Positions 45,701 through 52,368 of a stretch of DNA of 64,000 nt are shown here, one piece after another (position 1 is the first letter of the stretch; the number at the start of each line of letters is the position of its first letter). The stretch is from Selenomonas ruminantium subsp. lactilytica TAM6421 (GTDB lineage: Bacteria; Bacillota; Negativicutes; Selenomonadales; Selenomonadaceae): contig NC_017078.1 of assembly GCF_000284095.1 (NCBI RefSeq), forward strand, positions 62,001-126,000. Reading direction: 5' to 3'. The notes beneath the pieces were generated by a model. It did not search any database, was not told the origin of the DNA, and saw nothing but the letters and a program-made list of their open reading frames with translations. Position numbers and translations under genes: made by a program.

Positions 45701-48700
45701 TTCCGCGAAAATGTTGAGACGGCGACGAATAAGACACATCCGTTAGTGCCAAACTATGTCAAGAAAGGAGTGGGCTCCATCGCTGTCACTGCCGACGGTA
45801 TTATCAAGACGATGGAAGGAGCAAGGCTCATTACGGACGAACTGGAAGCCACAGGCAAGTCCATTGATGTCCAGCATGGGGCAGTAGGGGCGGATGCAGT
45901 GATAAACCTTACGGCCAGAGGCGGCAACATTAACTTTGATTCGGATAAAGGGAATCTGAAAATTCGTCAGGTAAAGATTACGAATGCGCCGGATAACGGG
46001 AAAATCAACATTACCGCTGATGGCATTATTGAAGTTTACCCAAACGAGAAGAGTCTTGTTTATAATGCAAAGGGAGAAGTTATCGGCGAAGATTTGGCGA
46101 CGCTTATCGAAGCTCCAGCCATAACGCTTACCAGTGTAAATGGCGGTATCGGCACCAAGGATAATCCTCTGAGAGTACAGGCAGGAACGTCTGTTACTTC
46201 CTCGAATCGTCTGAACTCCAGCCTTACCGCCACGGCTCAAAAGGATATCAACATCCAGCAGCAGGCCGGGGATATGCGTGTGGCCAGAATCGAAAGCAAG
46301 GAAGGTGATGTAACACTTGAAGCGAAAAACGGCAGCACCGTGGACGCCAATGGCGGCGTAGATACCATCGACTCCTCGGCAGAGGAAAGGATCGCCCGCT
46401 GGAAAGAACTGGGCATGATTTCCGATGCTGACAGCGATGACAGCCGTACGGCGGCAGCAAAAGCTTCCAAGGAAAGGAAACTGTCGGCCATCGAAAGCCG
46501 CTTCAAACAACTGGCCGCTACCGAAAATAATGGTGTTCTCACGTTGAACGCTTCACGGGGTGAGGCTTACAAATCCGCTGCTGCTGCTTATGCCAAGGAT
46601 GCGGGCATTGTCAAGGCCAAGCAGGAATATATCTCTGCCATGCAGGCGGCCACCACTGATGCAGAAAAGGATGCAGCCCGGGCGAGACTCCAGGCGGCCA
46701 AGGATGCCTACTTCAAAGGCAAGAGCTTCTCAGCCGATGAACAGAAAGCCATCGTCGACTACGGCGACCTTTCCGTCAGCGACAACTACGGCTGGAGCAA
46801 GAACGAGCTGCTTTACGCGGTGCAGAACGGCATCGTGAACAGCCAGGCCGGCGTCATTGACATCGTGGACACGCCCAATGTTTCCGGCAAAAACATCACG
46901 TTGCTTGCCCCTAACGGCGGCATCGGCTACGATGAGGCGGAGAAGTATATTAAAAATGAAGACATCACGAAAGAGGAGAACATGAAGTTCCTCGCCAGCG
47001 CCAAAGCCGGCGACCTTACCTGGGACAAGGATGGCGTCACCGTGCGGCGGCAGGTGCCCGTTACCCTTCAGGTAACAGACGGCGGCACCGTACAGCTGAC
47101 GGGCAAGAATAATGTCTATGTCAGTGCCACGGAAGAATCTGCTCTGAATATCAAGGGCGGTATCGACACCGACGGGAATATCCGTCTCTCTGCAGGCAAG
47201 GGCGTAACCATTGCCGACGGCACCCAGATTCGTGGCAAAAATCTTACCATCTTCTCCGGTGCAGGCGATATCGGCGCCAAGGATAAGTTCTTGGAGATCA
47301 TGCTCAACGGCTGGCTTATGGCCAACAGCGGCAACTCCATCTATGTTCATCAGAACGGCAATATGCCACTCACCCTGCTCTCGGCAGCGGCAGGCATGGA
47401 TGCTTATCTCCGCGCCGACAACGGCATCCGCATGTACAACGGCTATGGCATGGACATGGGCTATATCAACGCGGGCCGCACCGTGGATCTTTATACAAAG
47501 CATGGCGATATCGATGACGTGCGCATCCTCGCGAACGGCGCTGTTGTGAACGCCAAGGCTATGGAAGGCACGGTCAAGCTGAAAGGCATCGGCGGCGAGC
47601 TGCCCCTCGGCGAAATCGTCGAGAATGGCAGGATTGTGGACATAGAGGCGAAAGCGAGGGAGTGGAAGATAGAGAAGCTGGTTGATGCGTATAAAGAAGC
47701 CGCCAGAGAATATGCTGAATACCTCAAAGAGAACAAGGAAACGATCATCAATGCTGTCGATCAGTATTTAGTCGCCGGAGCAAATAAAAAAGCCGCCAAG
47801 GAAGCTTATCTGCAGGAAGTAGTCAATAAATTCCTGCTCGATAAGGGCTACAGTGCCGAAGCGATCGCGGCGATCAAGGAGTATGCGTTCAGCGGGGCTG
47901 ATCCGGAAGCGGCAGTCGCTATTGATGAATTCAAGCAGGCATTTGCCCAGAAGCGAAAGAGGTATGGTTACTCGGATGACGATATCAGTGCGTGGTGGGA
48001 TACTGTACAGAATTACACGGGCGGCAAGGAAGCTTTGGATGAAGCGGGCGCAGAATCGCGGCTTGCCGATATTGCGAAGGATGAAACTGACCCAGTAAAG
48101 AAAGCGGAGAAAGAAGCGGCAAAGCAAAAGGAGGCAGAAGAAGCCGCAAAGGCGGCTGAAGAAGTTGCAAAGCAAAAGGCAGAACCCGCCTGGCAGGAGG
48201 CAGAGGCATCCCTGATGCAGCAAGTTGACGTAAAGGTGGCGGAATACGAAGCACTGGCCGCTGCAATCGACGACCTCCTTGCAAACAACAGCGAAGTACG
48301 CAGCTCATACAATGCTTACAAGGAAGAATTGGGAGAGCCAGATCACCAGGTGTCGCGGGAAGATCTGTTTTATGATATTGCACGAGCCATGCAAAAAGAA
48401 AAAGGAGTTGAGTTCAAGTCTTTTACGGAAGTCATGGGTATGTGGCTGTACGCGAAGGGAGGTTCAAAGGAAATGAAGGAGGCTGGCCACGCCCTGCTCA
48501 CCGAGATTGCGAAGCAGAAGGTGCAAGGCGAGGGGCAGTTCGTACAGCAGGTCGCTGCGCAAATGGCGCAGGAAGCCAAAGAAAAGCAGGCATCGCTGGA
48601 GGCGGAAACCACTAAGTACTTGCTGGCACAGTTTACCCAGGACGCCGCAAACATAGCGGCGCAAAAGGCTGCAGCGAAAAAGGCTGCAGAGGAAGCCGCG

Positions 48701-49174
48701 GCGAAAAAGGCTGCAGAGGAGCAGAAAGTGAAGCAGTCCTGTTTCACCGCCGACTCTCCGGTGGCGACGCCGAAGGGAGAAAGACCCATTAGTGAGCTTG
48801 CCGTCGGCGATGAGGTAATCACCCTGGACCGTAACGGCAGGGAAATCACCGGCACAGTCACCGAAGTCATGACGCCGCGGGAGGAGGAGATTGTCGAAGT
48901 TACCTTCTCTAACGGAACGGTATGGCATACCACGGAGAGTCAGACCATCTGGTTAGGGCATGAACAAAACTACGAAATCAAGGATGATGCCGTAGGCAGA
49001 CCGGCACTTGTGCGCGGCGGTGAAACCATCGCCATAACAAGCGTGAAATACACCGGCAAATACGAGACGGTGTACGACGTCCTGATTGGCGAGGAGGAGG
49101 ACGAAGACGTGATCTTCGTCGCCGGCATCGCCGCCGAAGGCTACTTCACCAGGGGCGAGCGCGGGCTGTCGTAA
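33752..49174 (+). CDS. Giant filamentous adhesin TpsA (LktA/filamentous-hemagglutinin type) with C-terminal Hint domain
   Basis: The 5140-residue protein starts with an extended signal peptide region (YKIIWSHVRKCYVVVSEYAK) and a hydrophobic core cut near SLAAA (residue 59). A TPS secretion domain follows (about 65-330) with the SPNG motif near 147-151. Residues ~330-3290 are a long beta-helix array of glycine-rich units such as AAIGVGVGVTRDETHTTAKF. From ~3297 to ~4167 the repeats give way to non-repetitive, more AT-rich and differently coded sequence (with KYYASFFGLFKLWSYGTTDE). Residues ~4630-4995 are Lys/Glu/Ala-rich coiled coil. Cys4997 starts a Hint domain (CFTADSPVATPKGERPISEL, then YETVYDVLIG) that runs to the end. 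The usual Hint TxxH appears as TESQ and no terminal Asn is present. No toxin domain follows. It would be surface exposed. Confidence 0.92.
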   Translation: MNKTYKIIWSHVRKCYVVVSEYAKSHGKNNTRSVLARVAPVLLGGAMLASAVMPSLAAAQDIEKVSGAKFNDTVNNIYADKLVNSVAVNAFKNFKLDAGNIANMHMGTAPGSTNASSLVNFVNNQASISGTVNAVKNGGIGGNLYFLSPNGVVVGSTGVINAGSVHLMAPSQSEYNAMVGDSGVKDTGFSQRWSKIQDGSIALNADATIKVAGKINTVDGASLRGGNVNLESGASVVSKDSLDFSSLVNISGTSAGLAGNLSLQKSSDNGKIVLAAVGNSGTTSDWTSIELKPTVTVAEGATVSAAGDVSVTATAKNEEAFALGTVEATVNANGEITGKNVNIAAKAEDVFVTNGGDHAASLHKFFTGSGSYDVLGAGADVLRLIDVDTVLALHHVKAETNIGKNAVIKATGADPSDGKALSITADSTLTAGMATNPDGIVGGILDIVNDRHLKLRQGAQSTSVAVAKLDNKAVVNVEGTLQTDQGGAKVASNASASPTVSAKESLSKTDNVTLALGIGVLVGENTSEVNLKDTANIQNIAKSFNASAESTEKVSLTAGAKATSNAMAGTAVAVMDYDSSADLKVDTAIHAGGEVNLSSKNTVKSNKINASNSIGASTQSAENMEQSLFTNSSKYIGNIKNTIVDGVFKKFFKMGSPEQEASLFEDAKSLFNAGASVAVASETNTAKTTLTKNADIQANGNVKVTSDLAADSTHMYASGSMGNAAQKKIDENNKESVQKVKIQASVLVADLDSSAQVVVEEGDAAKHAKISGKDVTVTSTSKFTHVIDELKKAFDDSREAIEKLDDAELTTAWTNLALVVNNYRTDAATVGDIAPAAMAVLDALKKYPSAYTSIASKVTAFLKLENYANFSVSSATEGGSDKNPSYNPTRDLSKDNAKLAIAGAVDVALTDDSAKVNLGKYADIKGTGATTIKAGLERADTSLNGNLGLQTGDQNAVGGVVSFFKADRNAEVTVAEGSALAGNTLSVNADSTTTHVDLATGASMGGDSGVKGMITYVMGDNTAKVDIAGNTALKSTGAMDITGNNTANLMNIAGSFGFGAATGVGASLALNDMEVNSIVNVGKATINAGSLKATTDLDGKINSLAVAGGIAAASDDDEAGKMGKLTAKITNNKNKVMNVWRSANDKLNSIVPDIVKKAADIKENKKLKTDNVAKNPTANKKLSDISVAGAGSVAINLLDRTTHTIIDGATITLGSGDRNIALSATDSGFTGAWAGAAGLTFNTRKLGGQNENSTNVGVAGSVGWSDLDIDTVSAIRNSKITNAADITNEAERSGAVVSAGLGLAVATSGAAAGGSSYTGAASVSVADIDNTVKAELLNNTATAASVTNTVTDSDTLVTGGVNASIASGKSKSAAVGGSVVYNRIDNNLDALITGGNYALTGNLTNTVSTGITEVGGAVGLAVAASSGSGAKSYGFEGAVAYNSLKNTANAVLDGTKITAKNVTVDARDTKDVSKQYDTYIKDRGLDSDGTSYAKAIEDALDSEGKANISSEGGNVIVGAALSAAASLGESGSASVDAALSISEVDNDFTAAIKNGSDITGSGMLNVKADSKTLAIGAAAGGSGTSDGFGGAGSFSWQTDSNDVRAEISGSNIKNMVGNIVNASTAAKDINVAGQVSVGNVATGLAGAYNRLENTTGAYVQNSQFADNTAKTIAIGAQNEGRVYAVTAGVAASREKLAANGAVAVNSGADNIKAELSGGTVKNATSISVASEDDTKKLAVAGGFSLSQGVAIGGAVAYNAIGDTDRQVNSATISGTTIDHNTSKINVTATDNSGLTTIGFGVGLANGSPAVNGAAAVGLKSADVTAQVVNTNVKNSTGNISVKASTDDDFSTNAAVAAVGESAAIGVGVGVTRDETHTTAKFSGGSFTGNDFDLGAASHADITTVGVGGGVNYGSGLGLAGSATVNLIDTETKALVNNGANISAKSPAITAISDEKIANYVGALSVSSQGAAIGASVSVNEIDSETEAAVEGANTVIKSTGDATHSVKDTVSDDAILDKYADQDLFKSSDSLKDARTAKSYTGLLVDASGTHTMKSFLVNAGGTGTGAAVNGTVDVNLIGGSTKARITDARINNASANKSNVNVIAHDYANSAGGVGTVNIAMEGGAVGLGSDTNKITRTTEASLIGPSAKYDLYANDVNIEAKSRQGVGSFAAGASFAGEGAAVNAASGVTLLDGTTNAFLKNVNIKNAGNISLTADHLSRSHLIGTVFTGAGIGAGLSIAVGYVSDTGTTEATAENINVEYAANKKGDLNVKANNEMKVNYTEVGVGLAGIGAGLAGSIGVSEAGSTAKAQLKNSTIGTSGKRAKNANITANNQLILDQKAGVGSAGAAGVGVGVSVNKLDSTTNVNIENSKVYAGAINAGVSDNKDIWQTAGNASVGGSAMGLNVMVTNVGKDISSTYDAGDGKTKMNVSNVFTDINDAMKAGNLSKEESHGVVDSDGKNITNTRDTVTMTAKKKDSASGLTVMGSTLDSAGDVTLEADAKTNAEMKSVVATAGGSAAVSGTVAMLDVAGNSVGEVRNSAITANSGDITIASYQGGLSELEVKQGSLSGTLALSGAYGKVSKGGLTDLQLSGNTMNAKNIAVVAGDESRAKIDALGASGAIAGSVNVLIGEVENKGKVSVALQGGNTMKAEDSLLVAASRGPEKDGQKTAEVTTQAVSAAIGVAGTGISATAHDASETAVTLNTAKNKNANSLSAGTIGITALNSPNVKTETKSAAASLLVSGAVTVADSSAGTKSAPVKSTVDIGDGTSLLADETEILAQNEIGLITDMKGLGISGYVAAQVNTGRADAYGNSQINLGKVNVQERGILMAMSNTNVTKDIKAAGVSAAGLVASGTNVAKSDSVLNSAINANGTNDKQLQIALLLSTASEDNTARADGDGGAAVDISPYAAKLENSLTTNTRTNVSGNWNTSLFAAGAELTDKHDFTTDATRAAIAGGSGVGITNTATHTTAINVNDANIKSNFTQGYNANNNIDYKDTQKAGSYGGVTGSDSAVKNTINAAADVNITGSTLKGLDESSLRAQAKTDSKIVSKNNVEGAGVVQILVGSSDSDTSFTDRVAVNNANLSTESGDISLAATSDIDHDLEAESVDEGGASGVTTVKNTNKLTRRDKVDITGSSKLASGHDLMLLAGADENRTPSNFRLLTYANAHNATFIPAETSPTINETLTLDRGVTVGSGANTTSVRHTYLKADEGSSYIEESARQFKIYGSGETGTRRLTSTALGDSEVSQNKTAKVDVQGKVTAGIHNKLDIDITGNLALKGSTAADAAIDTSKVKVTSKQAWFNPANALMQITRENNYLDRYRQLVEVAKSYSADSMEYMALKSEVDALIQLMDDAGFIYKDSDGNFAIITEYPIPAIKLPDINVSGGNVFADTGTLTGQSNISANGAPHINITNSGNSLLVLNNVKIDDGGGRLYLNDKIIKDENGESVISIKSTGKADAVSTPDILIEGTVENLPGSVNIVNDRYDIGVTGAVNGRSVKMFADHGAINLSNPDSRLNIGGDPMPKFQFDEVTAKKIQKKISEIAMTGAKNSGYIRFETYNDYRKWLKDTVGLTDAEIKYTLDESAGYIAGGNISINAKTINVNGLIQSGYMSYKNTITQNDLTKITQASSGSKLADDDVIGNKRYQVGKSGQIYNSDTKFYDYAVPVYYNPTTGHLLTEDIDVRGGRIDLKGAIASTGNGRIVAANGPADISIDTSQAKADLYIGKITNNDREGFVRITDTNDYDYDSYERTLLGRVTEFQNDLYRKYDLKLEGENEIPDDKEGWGVNSWAYYGDPYPIFYFKPNSMFYQWTGGTTGQTVVDKYYKKYYASFFGLFKLWSYGTTDELIKNIGSDIQNVRVTTRSASTGNDMLPTGDFIKLWNDEHLGMIGPRDVEYDGISIYSIVHNVGNTVKGKVNASEMSYTDWTHTEGYVTYNWTETQGNYVSTTYTLNGSNRFSVSLPIPDGDINIRSGAGVYFRENVETATNKTHPLVPNYVKKGVGSIAVTADGIIKTMEGARLITDELEATGKSIDVQHGAVGADAVINLTARGGNINFDSDKGNLKIRQVKITNAPDNGKINITADGIIEVYPNEKSLVYNAKGEVIGEDLATLIEAPAITLTSVNGGIGTKDNPLRVQAGTSVTSSNRLNSSLTATAQKDINIQQQAGDMRVARIESKEGDVTLEAKNGSTVDANGGVDTIDSSAEERIARWKELGMISDADSDDSRTAAAKASKERKLSAIESRFKQLAATENNGVLTLNASRGEAYKSAAAAYAKDAGIVKAKQEYISAMQAATTDAEKDAARARLQAAKDAYFKGKSFSADEQKAIVDYGDLSVSDNYGWSKNELLYAVQNGIVNSQAGVIDIVDTPNVSGKNITLLAPNGGIGYDEAEKYIKNEDITKEENMKFLASAKAGDLTWDKDGVTVRRQVPVTLQVTDGGTVQLTGKNNVYVSATEESALNIKGGIDTDGNIRLSAGKGVTIADGTQIRGKNLTIFSGAGDIGAKDKFLEIMLNGWLMANSGNSIYVHQNGNMPLTLLSAAAGMDAYLRADNGIRMYNGYGMDMGYINAGRTVDLYTKHGDIDDVRILANGAVVNAKAMEGTVKLKGIGGELPLGEIVENGRIVDIEAKAREWKIEKLVDAYKEAAREYAEYLKENKETIINAVDQYLVAGANKKAAKEAYLQEVVNKFLLDKGYSAEAIAAIKEYAFSGADPEAAVAIDEFKQAFAQKRKRYGYSDDDISAWWDTVQNYTGGKEALDEAGAESRLADIAKDETDPVKKAEKEAAKQKEAEEAAKAAEEVAKQKAEPAWQEAEASLMQQVDVKVAEYEALAAAIDDLLANNSEVRSSYNAYKEELGEPDHQVSREDLFYDIARAMQKEKGVEFKSFTEVMGMWLYAKGGSKEMKEAGHALLTEIAKQKVQGEGQFVQQVAAQMAQEAKEKQASLEAETTKYLLAQFTQDAANIAAQKAAAKKAAEEAAAKKAAEEQKVKQSCFTADSPVATPKGERPISELAVGDEVITLDRNGREITGTVTEVMTPREEEIVEVTFSNGTVWHTTESQTIWLGHEQNYEIKDDAVGRPALVRGGETIAITSVKYTGKYETVYDVLIGEEEDEDVIFVAGIAAEGYFTRGERGLS
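43640..46250 (+). other. Compositionally distinct module inside the TpsA gene
   Basis: Within the same frame, this stretch loses the regular GC-rich codon use of the flanks (for example many AAT, TAT, ATA, CGA and ACG codons) and the short beta-helix repeats. It encodes aromatic-rich globular-looking sequence (YYDPYPIFYFKPN-like, KYYKKYYASFFGLFKLW). Both edges join regular repeat or repeat-like sequence. It looks like an inserted or horizontally exchanged adhesin module. Judged by eye, not by calculation. Confidence 0.5.
48740..49171 (+). other. Hint (hedgehog/intein-like) domain at the C terminus of TpsA
   Basis: Codons 4997-5140 of the adhesin gene encode the domain. It keeps the first Cys (CFTADSPV), the GERPISELAVGDEVITLDRN loop and the final block (VYDVLI, then VIFVAGIAAEGYF). 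The TxxH His is replaced (TESQ), and the terminal HN pair of inteins and pretoxin Hint domains is absent. It is the last domain of the protein. Confidence 0.8.
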
Positions 49175-49295
49175 CAAAAGATGCCTGACGGCCCACGCGG
49201 GCAAGCATCGCGGCTTCGGCGGCAACGAGAGAGGCTATACACTGTTCTGATCGTCAGATGCAGACTGTAACCGCATAATGCCCCACAAGCAAAGA

Positions 49296-49411
49296 GGCTG
49301 TGAGCCAAATCCATCCCCGGACATCCCTCACAGCCCCTGATAAGCAAAATCGGCAGGCGCATCGAACCGCCTGCCTTTTCCTTTGCAAAAAAACTCCCGC
49401 CAATGCGGGAG
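49296..49411 (+). terminator. Three consecutive hairpins after the TpsA gene
   Basis: Stem 1 is GGCTGTGAG (49296-49304) with CTCACAGCC (49327-49335). Stem 2 is GGCAGGCG (49352-49359) with CGCCTGCC (49368-49375), followed by TTTT, a standard terminator. Stem 3 is CTCCCGC (49394-49400) with GCGGGAG (49405-49411). The rest of 49175-49572 holds no gene, in particular no immunity gene. Confidence 0.75.
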
Positions 49412-49572
49412 CAAATTCAACAAGTTACCTTGGAAGAAAAGATTGGGCAGATGCTCATTGCTGCTAGTGACTATAAGCAGGAAAAATATATATTGATGTA
49501 GAATTAAATCAATTTAGAAAATACTTTTTATTGTTTGGCTGCAACGATGGGAACGAATGAGGTGGAAGCGCG

Positions 49573-50922
49573 ATGAGATATGCCGGCAAGGAAATTCCTG
49601 TGCTTTTCTCCGTGGATGTGTGTGTGGCTGGCGGCGGTCCATCAGGCACGGCGGCAGCGGTCATGGCAGCCCGGAATAATGCCAAGACCGTGCTGGTTGA
49701 GCGGGGCGTGGCCCTTGGCGGACTGGCGGTGCTGGGATGCGTTTATCCTTTTATGGATACTCATGCCCCGGACAGTGACACCCCTTATGTGGCGGAGGTC
49801 AAGGAACGATTGCGCAAGCATGGCATTGAACCACTTGATGGCGTGACGCAGCAGACCTGGTACAATCCTGAGACCTTGACGCTTATTTATGATGAGATGT
49901 GCGCTGAAGCAGGCGTGGATGTCCTCTTCCAGACGGTGGTGGTGGATACCGTGGTGGAGGGCAGCAAGATTATGGCCTGCATTGTCCAGACCATTGCCGG
50001 ATTGGCAGCCATCCAGGCCAGGACTTTTATCGACTGCACAGGGGATGCTTATCTTTCCCGCTCTGCAGGCGTTCCCTATGAGCAAGGCTATGAAAAGACC
50101 GGGAACAACCAGCCTCTTTCCTTCCGTTTTGAAATGGGCGGCATCGATATTGAGCGGCTCTATCAATATGTGGCAGTGGAACTGAAGGAGGACTGGTGCA
50201 AGTCCAAGCCTCCTTACTTTGAGATAGCCGAGGCCATGCATCGCAAGCAACGGTATAAACTGGAAGAACTGATGGCCAAGGGGGTGGTGAACGGGGAAAT
50301 CACCCAGGAAGAGGCGGAGTACATGCAGGCCTATACCATCATTGGCAAGAACGGCGTCATGAGCATGAACTGCCCGGAAATTCCCGTGAAGTTCAAGGCC
50401 ACCGATCCGGTGTTCTACAGCAAGGCTGTCGCCTATGGCCGCCGGATGATGCATCATATCGCCAATTATCTGATCCGCCACCTGCCCGGTTTCGAAAAGG
50501 CGTTCATCAGCCGGGAAGCGGCTATGTTAGGAGCCAGGGAGTCCTGGCGTATCTGTGGCAAGCACTATCTGGTGGAGGAGGATTACCACAACCAGAGCCG
50601 TTTCCCTGATGCTGTCTGCCGTACCGCCTGGTTCATCGATGCTCATGGGGAAAAGGTTTCGGAGAAACTGCCTCAGGGTGGCTATTATGAGATTCCCTAT
50701 GGCTCATTAGTGACCGAAGAAGTAGAGAACCTTATTGTGGCAGGACGCTGCATCAGCGCCAGCTTTATTCTGCAGGCTTCCATGCGCATCCAACCAACCT
50801 GTATGAGCATCGGCGAAGCCGCAGGCATTGCAGCAGCCTGGGGGATTCAAAAACACATCGCCGTGAATGAAATCGTCTGGGAGAAGATTCCTGCTGAAAA
50901 ACGTAGCTATGTCAGTACATAA
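49573..50922 (+). CDS. FAD-dependent oxidoreductase
   Basis: The 449-residue protein has a dinucleotide-binding loop GGGPSG (residues 20-25) followed by VLVERGVALGGLAVLGCVYP, the pattern of FAD_oxidored family members, a DCTGDAYLSRSAG segment, and a C-terminal FAD-contact region NLIVAGRCISASFILQASMR with QPTCMSIGEAAGIAAAWG. Family members act on diverse small molecules, and their substrates are usually unknown. It is the first gene of a co-oriented run; the start follows GAGGTGGAAGCGCG. The permease and hydantoinase-like genes downstream suggest one catabolic pathway for an imported cyclic amide or organic acid (inference). Confidence 0.87.
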   Translation: MRYAGKEIPVLFSVDVCVAGGGPSGTAAAVMAARNNAKTVLVERGVALGGLAVLGCVYPFMDTHAPDSDTPYVAEVKERLRKHGIEPLDGVTQQTWYNPETLTLIYDEMCAEAGVDVLFQTVVVDTVVEGSKIMACIVQTIAGLAAIQARTFIDCTGDAYLSRSAGVPYEQGYEKTGNNQPLSFRFEMGGIDIERLYQYVAVELKEDWCKSKPPYFEIAEAMHRKQRYKLEELMAKGVVNGEITQEEAEYMQAYTIIGKNGVMSMNCPEIPVKFKATDPVFYSKAVAYGRRMMHHIANYLIRHLPGFEKAFISREAAMLGARESWRICGKHYLVEEDYHNQSRFPDAVCRTAWFIDAHGEKVSEKLPQGGYYEIPYGSLVTEEVENLIVAGRCISASFILQASMRIQPTCMSIGEAAGIAAAWGIQKHIAVNEIVWEKIPAEKRSYVST

Positions 50923-50965
50923 ACGAAGCAAAAACAACTCTTGCGGGAAATTAGGAGGATAAAGT

Positions 50966-52348
50966 ATGTCAATTACAGGTATCTTGTTGCTGGGGGGCTT
51001 TGTGGTGGCGGCTTCCCTTATGGTGGCCAGGATATTGCCTGCATTGCTGGCGCTGCCGCTTATGGCGGCGTGGATTGCTTGGTGTGCAGGTCTGCCTTTT
51101 TTGACCTGGGCCAATGAAGTCCTGTTGGGGGGAGCCCTCAGGCTGTCTTCGGCCATTGCATTGGTGGTCTTCGGCGCCATGTTTGCCAAGGTCATACAGA
51201 AGACGGGCATTTCTGACGCCATCATCAAGAAGGCTGCAGAAATGGCCGGAGATCGTCCCATTGCCATCGCTTTCCTTATGCTGGCGGCCACGGCTTTTGT
51301 GTTCACGGGCATGAGCGGTTTGGGAGCCGTGCTGATGGTTGGTTCCATCGTGCTGCCCATCATGACCAGCACGGGGATTACTCCTTTGGATGCTGCCGCT
51401 ATCCTGCTGCTGGGCATCAATCTTGGACTTATGGCCAATATTGCCAGCTATGGCACGTTCATTGGCATTTTTGGCAGCGAAGCTGCGCTGTATTATTATT
51501 TTCCCGGTATTGCCATCGCAGCTTTGGGAGCCATTGCCTACATCCTGCGCAATGTCCCCAAGGGCAATGGGGAGGGAGGTTCTCTGCTGGAACTGGCAGC
51601 AAGTGTTCTGAAAGGCATTGTCTCGATTCCTGTGAGTCTGTGTCAGGGATTGGGAAGCGTGTTTTCCGGTGGTCAGGATGGTCTGGTCAGAAAAAAGAAG
51701 GAGCTGTCTCCAGCGGCGCTTATCGCGCCGGTGCTGCCCTTGGTGTTTATCGGCTGTGCCGGTATGGTCTTCGGTTTGGGAAGTCCCAAGAATGGCGCTC
51801 TTGATCCGGTGGCTGCCGCGATCCTGGGCTTTCTGGTGTCAGCTCTCTATGCATCCCTGATGACACGGCCCGGCCAGACCATCAATCTGATGGCAGGCGC
51901 TTTTGTGGAGGGCATTCAGGATGTGGCCGGGGTGCTATTCTTGTTTATCGGCATCGGCATGCTGGTGACGGCTACGGCCCATCCGCTGGCTGCCCCGGTG
52001 CTGAATCCTGTCCTGACCTCCATCCTGCCGGAATCCCTGACAGGACTCTTGTTTATCTTTGCCCTGTTTGCGCCGGCGGCCCTTTATCGGGGGCCCTTCA
52101 ATATGTTTGGCATGGGCGCGGGGATTGCCGCCATCCTTCTGGGATTCGGCACATTCCCCCCCGAGGCCCTTTGCGGCATGTTTTTGGCCGTGACCTATGT
52201 TCAGGCCGTGACAGATCCCACCAATTCCCATAACACCTGGATTGGCGGCTTTACCGGCGTGGATACGGCTGTGATCTTGCGGCGCATTTTGCCTTACAGC
52301 TGGGGCATGTGCATCCTGATGCTGCTCTGCGTAGCCTTTACCCATTGA
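50966..52348 (+). CDS. Ion-transporter-superfamily permease (GntP/CitM-like)
   Basis: The 460-residue protein has about 11-12 hydrophobic helices, including MSGLGAVLMVGSIVLPIMTS and FALFAPAALYRGPFNMFGMG, with two re-entrant-looking Gly/Ser-rich loops as in the arsenical/citrate/gluconate permease group. A YVQAVTDPTNSHNTWIGGFT segment near the end is polar and conserved-looking. It likely imports an organic anion or the substrate of the neighbouring enzymes. Start follows TTAGGAGGATAAAGT. Exact family is not certain. Confidence 0.8.
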   Translation: MSITGILLLGGFVVAASLMVARILPALLALPLMAAWIAWCAGLPFLTWANEVLLGGALRLSSAIALVVFGAMFAKVIQKTGISDAIIKKAAEMAGDRPIAIAFLMLAATAFVFTGMSGLGAVLMVGSIVLPIMTSTGITPLDAAAILLLGINLGLMANIASYGTFIGIFGSEAALYYYFPGIAIAALGAIAYILRNVPKGNGEGGSLLELAASVLKGIVSIPVSLCQGLGSVFSGGQDGLVRKKKELSPAALIAPVLPLVFIGCAGMVFGLGSPKNGALDPVAAAILGFLVSALYASLMTRPGQTINLMAGAFVEGIQDVAGVLFLFIGIGMLVTATAHPLAAPVLNPVLTSILPESLTGLLFIFALFAPAALYRGPFNMFGMGAGIAAILLGFGTFPPEALCGMFLAVTYVQAVTDPTNSHNTWIGGFTGVDTAVILRRILPYSWGMCILMLLCVAFTH

Positions 52349-52368
52349 GCATACGAGGAGGGAGATAG

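Noticed and set aside
48640..48735. CRISPR-like or regulatory repeats
   Set aside because: The GCTGCAGAG repeats are in frame, encode the Ala/Lys/Glu coiled coil and have no spacer structure.
48740..49171. True intein able to splice
   Set aside because: No C-extein follows, the terminal Asn and following nucleophile are absent, and no homing endonuclease is inserted.
41003..49174. Possibility of a CdiA-type contact-dependent inhibition system with immunity gene
   Set aside because: No VENN-type pretoxin motif, no toxin domain after the Hint domain and no small gene in 49175-49572; the protein fits an adhesin better.
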